Assembly (NCBI RefSeq): GCF_030693775.1
Contig: NZ_JAUXZY010000005.1
Location: 124,001 to 188,000 of the forward strand
Length of the DNA stretch: 64,000 nucleotides
Source: Polynucleobacter sp.
GTDB lineage: Bacteria > Pseudomonadota > Gammaproteobacteria > Burkholderiales > Burkholderiaceae
Direction of reading: 5' to 3'
The position numbers were made by a program, and so were the translations under genes. Under the pieces are notes generated by a model. It saw nothing but the letters and a program-made list of their open reading frames with translations, had not been told where the DNA came from and did no database searches. Each line of letters opens with the position of its first letter. Position 1 is the first letter of the stretch. Below, in pieces: positions 18,960 to 26,183 of this stretch.

Positions 18960-20215
18960 TGACCATCAATAAAAGGTTGGCGGTCTACCGAGGAAAGTCG
19001 CTGGTTGGATATCTTGCGGATGAAGATCCCTTGTCCTTTACCTATGCAGATGCTTGGTTACAAATTCAAGGCAGATCAATCACACCAACACTCGATGTGT
19101 CACGACAAAAACACCGCGGGGAATCGGTTGAATCCTATTTTGAAAACCTGCTGCCAGAAGCAGGCATTCGGGATCTACTTAAACTCAAACATCAATGCAC
19201 CAGTACCTTCGGGCTATTGAACGCGATTGGTGGGGATACCGCTGGTGATTTGAGTATTTTGCTAGAGGGTGCTGAGCCTACGCGCGATGAATATCTCCTG
19301 ATTGACTGGAAGGACGTGGCAAATTACGTTTACCAGGGCAAGGGCCTCATGCATGAAGCTTGCCAAGAGCATGGCTTGCGCATTTCCCTTGCAGGGGCGC
19401 AGAAAAAAAATGGGGTTGTGATAAATCACGCAGGGATTTTGCTGCTCCCACTCAAAAATACTCCATCGACTCACATTGTGAAGCCAGACATTCAGGGTAT
19501 TGACGGGGTGTGGTCGTCTGCGATCAACGAGACCTTTATCATGCGCCTAGCGCAGAAAATAAATCTAGGTGTTGCTGCAGCGCGCTTTGAACCCCTTGCT
19601 AAAGCATGTGTGATTGAGCGTTACGATCGATGGCTGGATGGTGACCGACAAATTCAGAAAGTGCATCAACTCGATCTGTGCCAATTGGCCGGTAAGCCAT
19701 CGACTATTAAGTATGAAGCGGATGGCGGACCGAACTTAAAGCAGTGCCACCAACTCTTAAAGCATCACGGCATATCCGGCAATGACATGAAACGGTTTTT
19801 GCAGTGGATCTTTTTTAACTTATTCGTTGGTAATAATGATAGCCATGCAAAAAACATTTCGGTCTACTTTCCACCGGATCAGCATATTAGCTTAACGCCT
19901 TTTTACGATCTACTGTGTACCACCATTTACCCAGGCTTATCTAAGCGCTTTGCGTTTTCTATCGGAGGGGAATCTAGGCCATCGCATCTCAATAGAAATA
20001 ATCTGACGCAAATGGCAATTGAACTGGGTTACAAGCCGGCCTTTGTAATGCAAATAGCCAAGACCACTGCCGATGCCATCCTGAAGAATAGTAGCCTCGT
20101 TGCGAGCGAATGCCAAATCCTTGCCTCTGTGGGCAGTGAAAACACGATGTTAGAGAGACTACAAAGCCACGTTTGCAGTAATACCCAAAAACTACAAAAG
20201 CGATTATTAATTTAA
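18959..20215 (+). CDS. hipA: HipA-type serine/threonine kinase toxin (locus 1)
   Basis: A 418-residue HipA-fold kinase; E. coli HipA phosphorylates GltX and causes dormancy. Couple_hipA N-terminal domain (about 5-100), then SLAGAQKK, the HIVKPD nucleotide-binding lysine segment, the LCQLAG motif, catalytic NNDSHAKN (Asp as base) and FYDLL. All key residues are present, so it looks active. It starts 1 base into the hipB stop. The gabD/trmB recombination scar lies just downstream. Confidence 0.92.
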   Translation: MTINKRLAVYRGKSLVGYLADEDPLSFTYADAWLQIQGRSITPTLDVSRQKHRGESVESYFENLLPEAGIRDLLKLKHQCTSTFGLLNAIGGDTAGDLSILLEGAEPTRDEYLLIDWKDVANYVYQGKGLMHEACQEHGLRISLAGAQKKNGVVINHAGILLLPLKNTPSTHIVKPDIQGIDGVWSSAINETFIMRLAQKINLGVAAARFEPLAKACVIERYDRWLDGDRQIQKVHQLDLCQLAGKPSTIKYEADGGPNLKQCHQLLKHHGISGNDMKRFLQWIFFNLFVGNNDSHAKNISVYFPPDQHISLTPFYDLLCTTIYPGLSKRFAFSIGGESRPSHLNRNNLTQMAIELGYKPAFVMQIAKTTADAILKNSSLVASECQILASVGSENTMLERLQSHVCSNTQKLQKRLLI

Positions 20216-20254
20216 TTAGTGCCAAGACTACACAATGTCCTGGCTGAGTTTCAA

Positions 20255-20318
20255 CAAATCCCAAACGCCATGCCCCAAGCGTACACCGCGGTTCTCAAAC
20301 TTAGTTATGGGCCTGCAA
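20255..20318 (-). pseudogene. Relic of the trmB 3' end
   Basis: On the minus strand these bases read [19 protein letters not shown], matching the last part of the intact trmB (22936-22999) with, by hand alignment, 46 of 48 identical bases in the best part and about 55 of 64 overall. The changes are conservative (V to I, I to V) or silent, so it seems to come from a functional, diverged trmB. It has no start or upstream part. Confidence 0.85.
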
Positions 20319-20321
20319 ACG

Positions 20322-20396
20322 GGTCTTGGACGCGAAGATAGCCTCTGGGGAACAAATGAGTATCGGGAGATGAAATACCTGTGCGTGGGCTTGTAG
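20322..20396 (+). pseudogene. Relic of the gabD 3' end
   Basis: A gapless 75-base match to the end of gabD (18507-18581), 66 of 75 identical by hand count, including the TAG stop. It reads [19 protein letters not shown]. It directly follows the trmB relic, giving the order gabD, hipBA, trmB', gabD', pemIK, trmB. Confidence 0.88.
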
Positions 20397-20510
20397 TAGC
20401 CGGTTTGTGCATGATTGCTTCAGGACTACCCAATAAAGCAGACTATTAAACGCTTGACATAATCAGATTGTCTTGAAATCTTAAAGATATATATTTTTTA
20501 GGATTACATG

Positions 20511-20792
20511 ATGCCTACTGCCATTCCACAAATTGCATTTCGGTACCGCATGAAAGACAGTGCAACAGGAGTCACCCGCTCAACAGCAAAACGTCTTGCT
20601 GATGTACTGGGAGTGGATGAGACTCAAGTCATTCACCTTGCGCTTCATGAGATGGCCAGCAAATTACTCCCTCAATATGAGGCGGATGATGGGGCGCTTA
20701 GCAAATCGCAGTTAAAACAAATAAAAAAATCTGCCCCCAAAGCAAAAAATGGGGTGATTCGCAGCAGCCTCTTTAATACAGAGACGGCTTGA
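20511..20792 (+). CDS. Putative antitoxin of a PemK/MazF-like pair
   Basis: A 93-residue protein (MPTAIPQIAFRYRMKD...) with a helical DNA-binding-like part near 25-50 and a basic C-terminus. AGGA lies 7 bases before ATG 20511; the ATG at 20508 is alternative. A TTGACA box at 20454-20459 is a likely -35. It has no strong family match that I recognise; the antitoxin role comes from position: its stop overlaps the toxin start as TTGA. Confidence 0.65.
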   Translation: MPTAIPQIAFRYRMKDSATGVTRSTAKRLADVLGVDETQVIHLALHEMASKLLPQYEADDGALSKSQLKQIKKSAPKAKNGVIRSSLFNTETA

Positions 20793-21199
20793 TCCGCTTT
20801 TGGCCAGAGCCATTGGCAGGCGATATTGTTTGGTGCCACTTCCCCAATTCAACCCAACCCAAACTAAAGCCACGGCCTGCGCTCGCTCTCTCAACCATTG
20901 AGGATGAAGATGGTCAACTTTTTGTCTGCGTTGCATACGGCACCAGCCAAAAAACCAATCGACTTTTTCGAGGGGAATTTCTGATTGCGAATAGCCAAAA
21001 TCCCATTTCATACCGAAGTGCTGGACTGAGTTATGAGACTAAATTTGACCTGAATAATCATATTGAACTGCCATACAACAAGGACTATTTTTCAATACCC
21101 CCAATGGCTTCTTTTGGTCAAAATCCAAAGCTTGGCATTCTGCATCCCAGCATGGTCAAGGTTGCTGCAGCAGCATTTCAATCAATCCAAGGTAAATAA
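20789..21199 (+). CDS. PemK/MazF-type endoribonuclease toxin
   Basis: A 136-residue protein, TTG start overlapping the antitoxin stop. The N-terminal P-L-A-G-D-I-V-W-C-H-F-P and K-P-R-P-A-L-A-L-S motif is that of the PemK-like SH3 barrel. The usual G at the loop and R in the P-R-P-A-L motif are present. PemK/MazF toxins cut mRNA at short sequences; specificity here is unknown. The start codon and overlap support tight coupling. Confidence 0.8.
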   Translation: MIRFWPEPLAGDIVWCHFPNSTQPKLKPRPALALSTIEDEDGQLFVCVAYGTSQKTNRLFRGEFLIANSQNPISYRSAGLSYETKFDLNNHIELPYNKDYFSIPPMASFGQNPKLGILHPSMVKVAAAAFQSIQGK

Positions 21200-21217
21200 G
21201 CTCGCGTTCCTCTAGGC

Positions 21218-21284
21218 GTAAAACCGACTCGGCCTACTTGAGGTCATGCATAAAGAATGCCGCAACGGTGTAAGCAGGATTTAA
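21218..21284 (+). repeat. Direct repeat copy 1 flanking the nucleotidyltransferase/HEPN pair
   Basis: About 67 bases matching 22441-22510 in the same orientation at roughly 80% identity, with a shared core CTCGGCCTAyTTGAGGTCATGCATAA. It lies just beyond the 3' end of the HEPN gene. It is not part of a gene I can identify. Confidence 0.8.
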
Positions 21285-21296
21285 ATAGATCGATTA

Positions 21297-21737
21297 CTAA
21301 TTAGGCCTATCCGTATTCAACTCATTTACTTTTTCATGTACCAGCTCACACGCGCTAATTAAATCCAGTACCAATCGCTCATCGATACTGAGATGACCCT
21401 CGTACTCCGCAAGATTACGGACCTCGTGGCACTTAGCTAACACACGCCAAATCGACGGCCCTAAATTTAATGTATCTGGTAGTACCTGAAAAACAATGTA
21501 TCGATTTGATGCGCGATAACCGCACCACCGTAAACCCGCCAAACTGAAAGCATGGGCGGCGTTATAAGCAAGGTCGAAACGACTTTCTAAAGACAGTGTG
21601 GTGTTTTGCGCGTCGCGAAGTCGTGCTTGGCCGGACCGCTTAAGCCCCTCGAACTCTTGGCCGTCAAATGCTTCGTGTTTTAATGGTTTATTGGGCCCAC
21701 ATAAATTAGTTAGGGACAAGTTGCTCTTTCGTGCCAA
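21297..21737 (-). CDS. HEPN-domain protein (partner of a minimal nucleotidyltransferase)
   Basis: A 146-residue all-helical protein with the segment C-H-E-V-R-N-L-A-E-Y-E-G. It overlaps the upstream nucleotidyltransferase gene by 32 bases, using a TTG start at 21737; a TTG at 21719 is an alternative. In known MNT-HEPN modules HEPN is the toxin (an RNase with R-x4-6-H). Here the R-N is kept but no His follows at the usual distance, so it may be a non-catalytic variant. Confidence 0.75.
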   Translation of the reverse strand: MARKSNLSLTNLCGPNKPLKHEAFDGQEFEGLKRSGQARLRDAQNTTLSLESRFDLAYNAAHAFSLAGLRWCGYRASNRYIVFQVLPDTLNLGPSIWRVLAKCHEVRNLAEYEGHLSIDERLVLDLISACELVHEKVNELNTDRPN

Positions 21738-22353
21738 TGATCCAGAGGAGTGGCTGCTCCAGTATTCGAGTTATAAATGCATTCCCGCTGTTCTTGCGTT
21801 GCATAAAATCCAGTCTTGTGTAGATAGTTGGGTTTATCGGGCGACCTAGAGGAATAGGAATATGCTCTAGCGCCTCAAAAATCTCCTCGTATTTTACGTC
21901 CTCACTAATAACCATTAAATCAATGTCACTACTTGCACTATCGTTGGCTTTTGCTATCGAGCCATAAATAAAAGCAACAGAAATGCGATCGCTCAATGGC
22001 ATCAATGCATTTTTAATGATCGATGAGAGCCCAACGGTTTTTTGAATAATCTGACACAACTCTGCAAATAATGGTGTTTCTGTATTTGCTTGATAATGCG
22101 TTTGATTACCCATTCGGGTCTTGATGACTAAACCACTTTCGGTCATGCGCTTTAACTCTCGCTGCACTGCTCCTGATCCACTTTGCGCCAATGCAATCAG
22201 TTCATTCAGAAAATAGACGCGCTCCGGAAAGCCAAACAATAGAAAAAGCACTCGCTGCTGTGTCTTCGTAAATAAAGCATCCGCCATAGCGGAATTCGCC
22301 ATGACTGCATTTTGAGCAATTGAAGCTGCTGGAGGTGTCTTATTTATACCCAT
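21706..22353 (-). CDS. HTH-linked minimal nucleotidyltransferase (antitoxin-like)
   Basis: A 215-residue protein: N-terminal winged helix (about 25-95, V-Y-F-L-N-E-L-I-A-L-A-Q-S-G) and a C-terminal MNT domain (about 110-215) with F-I-Y-G-S-I-A-K-A-N-D-S-A-S-S-D-I-D-L-M-V, the G-S-x-D-x-D catalytic motif. MNT antitoxins AMPylate their HEPN toxins. The start is uncertain: ATGs at 22392, 22362, 22353 and 22302 are possible; 22353 lies within an inverted repeat. The wHTH probably binds that repeat. Confidence 0.78.
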   Translation of the reverse strand: MGINKTPPAASIAQNAVMANSAMADALFTKTQQRVLFLLFGFPERVYFLNELIALAQSGSGAVQRELKRMTESGLVIKTRMGNQTHYQANTETPLFAELCQIIQKTVGLSSIIKNALMPLSDRISVAFIYGSIAKANDSASSDIDLMVISEDVKYEEIFEALEHIPIPLGRPINPTIYTRLDFMQRKNSGNAFITRILEQPLLWIIGTKEQLVPN

Positions 22354-22386
22354 ATTGGGCATTATAATACCTAATATGGGTATAAA
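22343..22386. promoter_or_regulatory. Long inverted repeat at the start of the nucleotidyltransferase gene
   Basis: Two 17-base arms (22343-22359 and 22370-22386, one mismatch) around a 10-base centre that contains TATAAT on the minus strand. Transcription from this -10 would start within or just before the ATG codons, so the mRNA would be almost leaderless. It is the obvious autoregulatory site for the winged-helix domain. Confidence 0.65.
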
Positions 22387-22440
22387 TAGCAATCGGATTG
22401 AATTGACATTGAATTTTGGAATTACATCGTTACTGGAGAA

Positions 22441-22510
22441 GTAAAAACCTGGCTCGGCCTATTTGAGGTCATGCATAAGGGATGCGCCGCAAGGGTTTAA
22501 GCGGGGTTTA
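22441..22510 (+). repeat. Direct repeat copy 2 flanking the nucleotidyltransferase/HEPN pair
   Basis: About 70 bases matching 21218-21284, same orientation, roughly 80% identity. It lies upstream of the nucleotidyltransferase gene, so the module is bracketed by the two copies about 1.2 kb apart. Confidence 0.8.
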
Positions 22511-22581
22511 CTATCAGTGCTTTATTGATTAAATACCTCTGAATGCATTCCAATTCGGGCTAGGTACAGGCTGTAACAAAT

Positions 22582-22848
22582 TCAACGCAATAAATCCTTG
22601 TGCAGTGCATCTGCTGTTTTGTACTTCTTTAACTTAGTCTTTGCTTTAGGCGACTCTAACTCCTTAATCGCCAGCATGGTCTTCTTGTTTGGCGTACGTA
22701 AGTCAAATGGAATTGCCCCATCCGTCGCAACCCGCTTCAAAAAAATTCTGATTGCATCTGAAATAGTTAATCCCATTGCTTCAATCACTTCCGCAGCCTC
22801 TGCTTTCGTTTTGGCATCAATGCGGCAACGTACATCGGTTGTGAGCAT
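22582..22848 (-). CDS. RelB/DinJ-type antitoxin without visible toxin
   Basis: An 88-residue protein (start ATG 22848, GGAG 6 bases upstream; TTG 22860 less likely). The N-terminal ribbon-helix-helix T-D-V-R-C-R-I-D ... I-E-A-M-G-L-T-I-S-D-A-I-R-I-F-L-K-R-V is the RelB/DinJ signature, with A-I-P-F-D-L next. Downstream (to 22441) I find no RelE/YafQ gene, only short open stretches, so it seems to be a solitary antitoxin or remnant. Confidence 0.82.
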   Translation of the reverse strand: MLTTDVRCRIDAKTKAEAAEVIEAMGLTISDAIRIFLKRVATDGAIPFDLRTPNKKTMLAIKELESPKAKTKLKKYKTADALHKDLLR

Positions 22849-22917
22849 AGTATTCTCCAATAAATATGCCGCTATTGTAGCTACAAATGGCTACATAAAC
22901 AAGGGCCCAAAACGGTT

Positions 22918-23793
22918 TTAGCGCTTTCTGTAAACCAAATCCCAAACGCCATGCCCCAAGCGTATGCCGCGGTTCTCAAACTTGGTGACAGGTCTGTAGG
23001 AGGGGCGATCGGCATATCCGGGATGGTTGTCCTCAAGATCGCTCAAGGAAGGTGTAAATTCATTTTTAGAACTTGGGCCATCCGCGCCAGAATCAACAAC
23101 ATCGGCGCGGGTAAACGTTTCAATACGGATGGATTCAGTAGAGGTGTTTTGCAAGCTCGCCTCTCGATTCAGAACGAGTAGCATTTGCTCGGCGTAGTTG
23201 TGCCAATCGGTTGCCAAGTGCAAATAGCCGCCTGGCTTAATACGGGTTGCTAAAAGCGCGACAAACTGCTGTTGTATCAAGCGGCGTTTATGGTGGCGTT
23301 TTTTATGCCATGGATCTGCAAAATAAATATGAATACCATCTAAGGAATTTGCTTCGATCATGTGCTCAAGCACTTCGACTGCATCGTGCCGAATCAATCG
23401 CAAATTCGTGAGGCCTAATTCGCCAATGCGTTTGAGTAATGCGCCTACTCCCGGCAAATGCACTTCGATCGCTAAAAAGTCATCTTCCGGGCGTAACTGC
23501 GCAATGGCAGCCGTGGTTTCACCCATACCAAAACCAATCTCCAAAATGCGGGGACGACTTGGGTCTGTAGTACCAGCGGTAGCCGTAGCAGAATTAGCGC
23601 TAGAAAACGTAGCATCCCAGTTCAGCGGCTGGGCCGCAAAAGAAATTAAAAACTGTGGGCCTAACTCATCGAGCGCGCGCTGCTGACCCGCGGTTAAACG
23701 CCCTGCACGCAGCACAAAAGAACGAATGCGATCCGTGCGATCCGCTTGCCCTACAGAGCTAGTCTGACCGACTGGCATTGATTTCGTTTCCAC
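22918..23793 (-). CDS. trmB: tRNA (guanine-N7-)-methyltransferase
   Basis: Methylates G46 of tRNAs with SAM. It has 291 residues, longer than usual by an N-terminal tail (about 25) and an inserted Thr/Ser/Pro/Ala-rich loop (about 60-80) and another near 225-255. Motifs are [14 protein letters not shown] (SAM), [15 protein letters not shown] and TKFENRG near the end. An alternative start is ATG 23778. A diverged fragment of its 3' end lies at 20255-20318. Confidence 0.95.
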   Translation of the reverse strand: METKSMPVGQTSSVGQADRTDRIRSFVLRAGRLTAGQQRALDELGPQFLISFAAQPLNWDATFSSANSATATAGTTDPSRPRILEIGFGMGETTAAIAQLRPEDDFLAIEVHLPGVGALLKRIGELGLTNLRLIRHDAVEVLEHMIEANSLDGIHIYFADPWHKKRHHKRRLIQQQFVALLATRIKPGGYLHLATDWHNYAEQMLLVLNREASLQNTSTESIRIETFTRADVVDSGADGPSSKNEFTPSLSDLEDNHPGYADRPSYRPVTKFENRGIRLGHGVWDLVYRKR

Positions 23794-23823
23794 GGAATGC
23801 GCTGGTACAGTGGGTACGATGGC

Positions 23824-24801
23824 TTAGGTATTCGCCAAGAGGGCCCTAAAGTAGGCAATGGTCTCTTTTAGGCCGTCCTCTAGGTTCACCTTAGGCTCCC
23901 AGCCAAGCTTGGCTTTAGCTAAGGCGATGTCGGGTTGGCGCTGCTTCGGGTCATCGGATGGCAATGGCGCAAAGACCAGCTTGGATTTGCTACCGGATAA
24001 GCGCAGAATCGTTTCAGCCAGTTGCAGCATGGTGAACTCCCCTGGGTTACCGGTATTTACAGGACCAGTAAAGCCAGCTTCGGAGTTCATCATTTTGACC
24101 ATGGCATCAATCAGGTCGTCGACATAGCAAAAGCTACGGGTTTGCTGACCATCGCCATAAATGGTGATGTCTTTGCCTTGCAAGGCTTGCACAATGAAGT
24201 TGCTCACTACCCTGCCATCATTGGGGTGCATGCGCGGACCATAGGTATTAAAGATACGCACGACCTTAATGTCGAGTTGGTGCTGGCGGTGATAATCAAA
24301 AAAGAGGGTTTCGGCACAGCGCTTGCCCTCGTCGTAGCAAGAACGAATACCAATCGGGTTGACTTTGCCCCAGTAGGACTCCGGCTGGGGGTGCACCTCT
24401 GGATCCCCATAGACTTCGCTGGTCGAAGCTTGCAGAATACGCGCCCGCGTCCGCTTAGCTAGGCCCAGCATATTAATGGCGCCATGCACGCTGGTTTTGG
24501 TGGTTTGCACCGGATCGTATTGGTAGTGCACAGGCGATGCCGGGCAGGCTAAGTTGTAAATCTGATTTACCTCCACATACAGCGGAAAGGTGACATCGTG
24601 GCGCATCACCTCTAGACGGGGGTTATCTAATAGGTGTGCAATGTTTTGTTTGCTTCCTGTGAAGAAGTTGTCCACCACCAAGACTTCATTGCCCGTCGAG
24701 AGGAGTTTCTCAGTCAAGTGAGAGCCTAAGAAACCAGCGCCTCCGGTGATGAGGATTTTCTTGGCACTAATCGTATTGATTGAGGCGGGGTTCTTAATCA
24801 T
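23824..24801 (-). CDS. UDP-glucuronate decarboxylase (UDP-xylose synthase)
   Basis: Converts UDP-glucuronate to UDP-xylose. It has 325 residues; Rossmann G-G-A-G-F-L-G-S-H at about 20-28; YxxxK as Y-D-E-G-K in [11 protein letters not shown]; the UXS family segments VVDNFFTGS and [12 protein letters not shown]. No UDP-glucose dehydrogenase is in the window. It lies 30 bases downstream... of no gene on its strand but upstream of trmB, so it may be cotranscribed with it. It could feed the polysaccharide cluster located about 7 kb away. Confidence 0.93.
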   Translation of the reverse strand: MIKNPASINTISAKKILITGGAGFLGSHLTEKLLSTGNEVLVVDNFFTGSKQNIAHLLDNPRLEVMRHDVTFPLYVEVNQIYNLACPASPVHYQYDPVQTTKTSVHGAINMLGLAKRTRARILQASTSEVYGDPEVHPQPESYWGKVNPIGIRSCYDEGKRCAETLFFDYHRQHQLDIKVVRIFNTYGPRMHPNDGRVVSNFIVQALQGKDITIYGDGQQTRSFCYVDDLIDAMVKMMNSEAGFTGPVNTGNPGEFTMLQLAETILRLSGSKSKLVFAPLPSDDPKQRQPDIALAKAKLGWEPKVNLEDGLKETIAYFRALLANT

Positions 24802-24889
24802 GGGGTATTCCAGAAAGATAATGGGGCGACGTTAGTAGATAGAGTAATCAGTATGAATGGGTTTAAAGATAGAACACGATTGAATGTTC

Positions 24890-25345
24890 TCATGAGGGCG
24901 GCATATCCCAACTCGCCGAGCGGTAGGCATGTACTACCTCTGCCAACACAATCAGCAGGGAAGTCATAAAGGAAATTAAACCCAATACAAAAGTAGCGAC
25001 CACATATCCAGTCTGCAGCAGCGCTACCGAGCCAGTCTGAAAGAAAAACAGTTCCAATACCGTTAAAGAAATCAATACGCCACTGAGCACATTAAAGAAG
25101 ATAGCGACGGTACATAAGCGGCCACGCATCTTAAACTCACGCAGCTCAATCTCATAATGCATACGCAACTTGTCCGAAAGGGCTTGGTTGCCATATAAGG
25201 CATTTTGCACAAAGCGCATGCGGTCTACTGTTCTGGCCAACCGCGTTGAAATAGCACCCACCAAGGTGGCTACCGCAGTGAGTAAGAACACCGGCGCCAA
25301 AGCCAATTGAATGTTACTGGTTAGGGCATCAATCGATATGTTCAT
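24890..25345 (-). CDS. DUF2721 family membrane protein
   Basis: A 151-residue protein from ATG 25345 (MNISIDALTSNIQLALAPVF), which avoids a 22-residue polar extension that an ATG-less upstream start would need. Three membrane segments are likely (about 13-35, 80-105, 112-138), with basic T-R-L-A-R-T-V-D-R-M-R after the first. DUF2721 proteins are small inner-membrane proteins of unknown function. Alone in its transcription unit, it is followed by the UXS gene 89 bases on. Confidence 0.85.
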   Translation of the reverse strand: MNISIDALTSNIQLALAPVFLLTAVATLVGAISTRLARTVDRMRFVQNALYGNQALSDKLRMHYEIELREFKMRGRLCTVAIFFNVLSGVLISLTVLELFFFQTGSVALLQTGYVVATFVLGLISFMTSLLIVLAEVVHAYRSASWDMPPS

Positions 25346-25536
25346 AAGGGCAATAGGTGTTTCAGTAGCAAGGTATCCGTGTTTATGCGGGCCAGGGTTT
25401 GTAGGAGGCATCCTGGTTGCAGATGCGAAAGAAGAATTGTGCTTTTTTTCTAAGGCTTATTTACATGTATTTTAAACCCGCCCAACTAATATGCTCTTTG
25501 ATACCCGGGCAGGTGCAGGCCCTTATTTAAATGGTT

Positions 25537-25552
25537 TATCCACTTGTGGATA
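25537..25552. promoter_or_regulatory. Operator-like palindrome upstream of the RelE-type pair
   Basis: TATCCAC (25537-25543) and GTGGATA (25546-25552) form a perfect 7-bp inverted repeat. A second, weaker repeat (AATACT ... AGTATT) lies just before the AAGGAG ribosome site. Antitoxin binding here would give the usual TA autorepression. Confidence 0.5.
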
Positions 25553-25602
25553 TTAAAAATACTCTGTATAGTACGATTGATAGTATTAATAAGGAGACCC
25601 TC

Positions 25603-25872
25603 ATGGGTACGGTTGTTGCAAACGATTTAAAAACAAAAGGCATCAAAGCGATTGAAGATGCCCTACTTAATGAGCCAGAGGCATCTCTCTCCGTGCGCGG
25701 CCTAATTAAGTACGTCGTGATGAGTCAAGACCACTATCACTATCTACGGGAATGCGAGCTGGAGGCAGCTCTGGCTGAATCGAAGGCCAATTTAACATCT
25801 GGGGATTTTGTAAAAGAAACCGTTTCTGAGCACCTCAAACGCCTCAAGCAACTCAATAAAGCAGCTAAATGA
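25603..25872 (+). CDS. Antitoxin of a RelE-type pair (Phd/YefM-like)
   Basis: An 89-residue protein (MGTVVANDLKTKGIKAIEDAL...) with A-S-L-S-V-R-G-L-I-K-Y-V-V-M-S, which resembles antitoxins of the prevent-host-death type. AAGGAG precedes ATG 25603; starting at 25531 would add 24 residues that cover the operator. It overlaps the toxin gene as ATGA. Confidence 0.8.
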   Translation: MGTVVANDLKTKGIKAIEDALLNEPEASLSVRGLIKYVVMSQDHYHYLRECELEAALAESKANLTSGDFVKETVSEHLKRLKQLNKAAK

Positions 25873-26147
25873 CTTGGCAGTTCATTTTTACCGAACAATA
25901 CAACCGACGAGCAGCTAAGTTTCTAAAACGCAACCCTGCGATCGAAAGCCAATACGCTAAAACGCTGGAACTCTTGGAGCACAACCCCCATCACCCCTCA
26001 TTGCGCCTCCATTCCTTAAGCGGCAAACTTGAAGGACTGTATAGCGTTTCCATTAACCTGAAATACCGCATCACCATGGAGCTAATCATTACCGAACGCG
26101 AGATTATTCCAATTAATGTAGGTGATCACGATGTGGCTTATAAATGA
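25869..26147 (+). CDS. RelE/ParE-superfamily toxin
   Basis: A 92-residue toxin-like protein with the RelE fold pattern: F-T-E-Q-Y-N-R-R-A-A-K-F-L-K-R-N-P, an L-H-x-L-S-G-K-L-E-G-L-Y-S-V-S-I core and a final D-H-D-V-A-Y. The basic and tyrosine residues fit a ribosome-dependent mRNA interferase of the YafQ/RelE type, but it could be ParE-like. It converges on hipA-2, 37 bases away. Confidence 0.85.
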   Translation: MTWQFIFTEQYNRRAAKFLKRNPAIESQYAKTLELLEHNPHHPSLRLHSLSGKLEGLYSVSINLKYRITMELIITEREIIPINVGDHDVAYK

Positions 26148-26183
26148 CTGGGTATCTCTACGCGGACGTGATATTAACTCCAT

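Noticed and set aside
20216..20510. A functional gene between hipA-1 and the PemK-type pair
   Set aside because: The only coding-like signals are the truncated ends of trmB and gabD.
21218..22510. Integron attC-type sites around the HEPN module
   Set aside because: The repeats do not show the RYYYAAC/GTTRRRY core sites or a folded attC layout, and no integrase is near.
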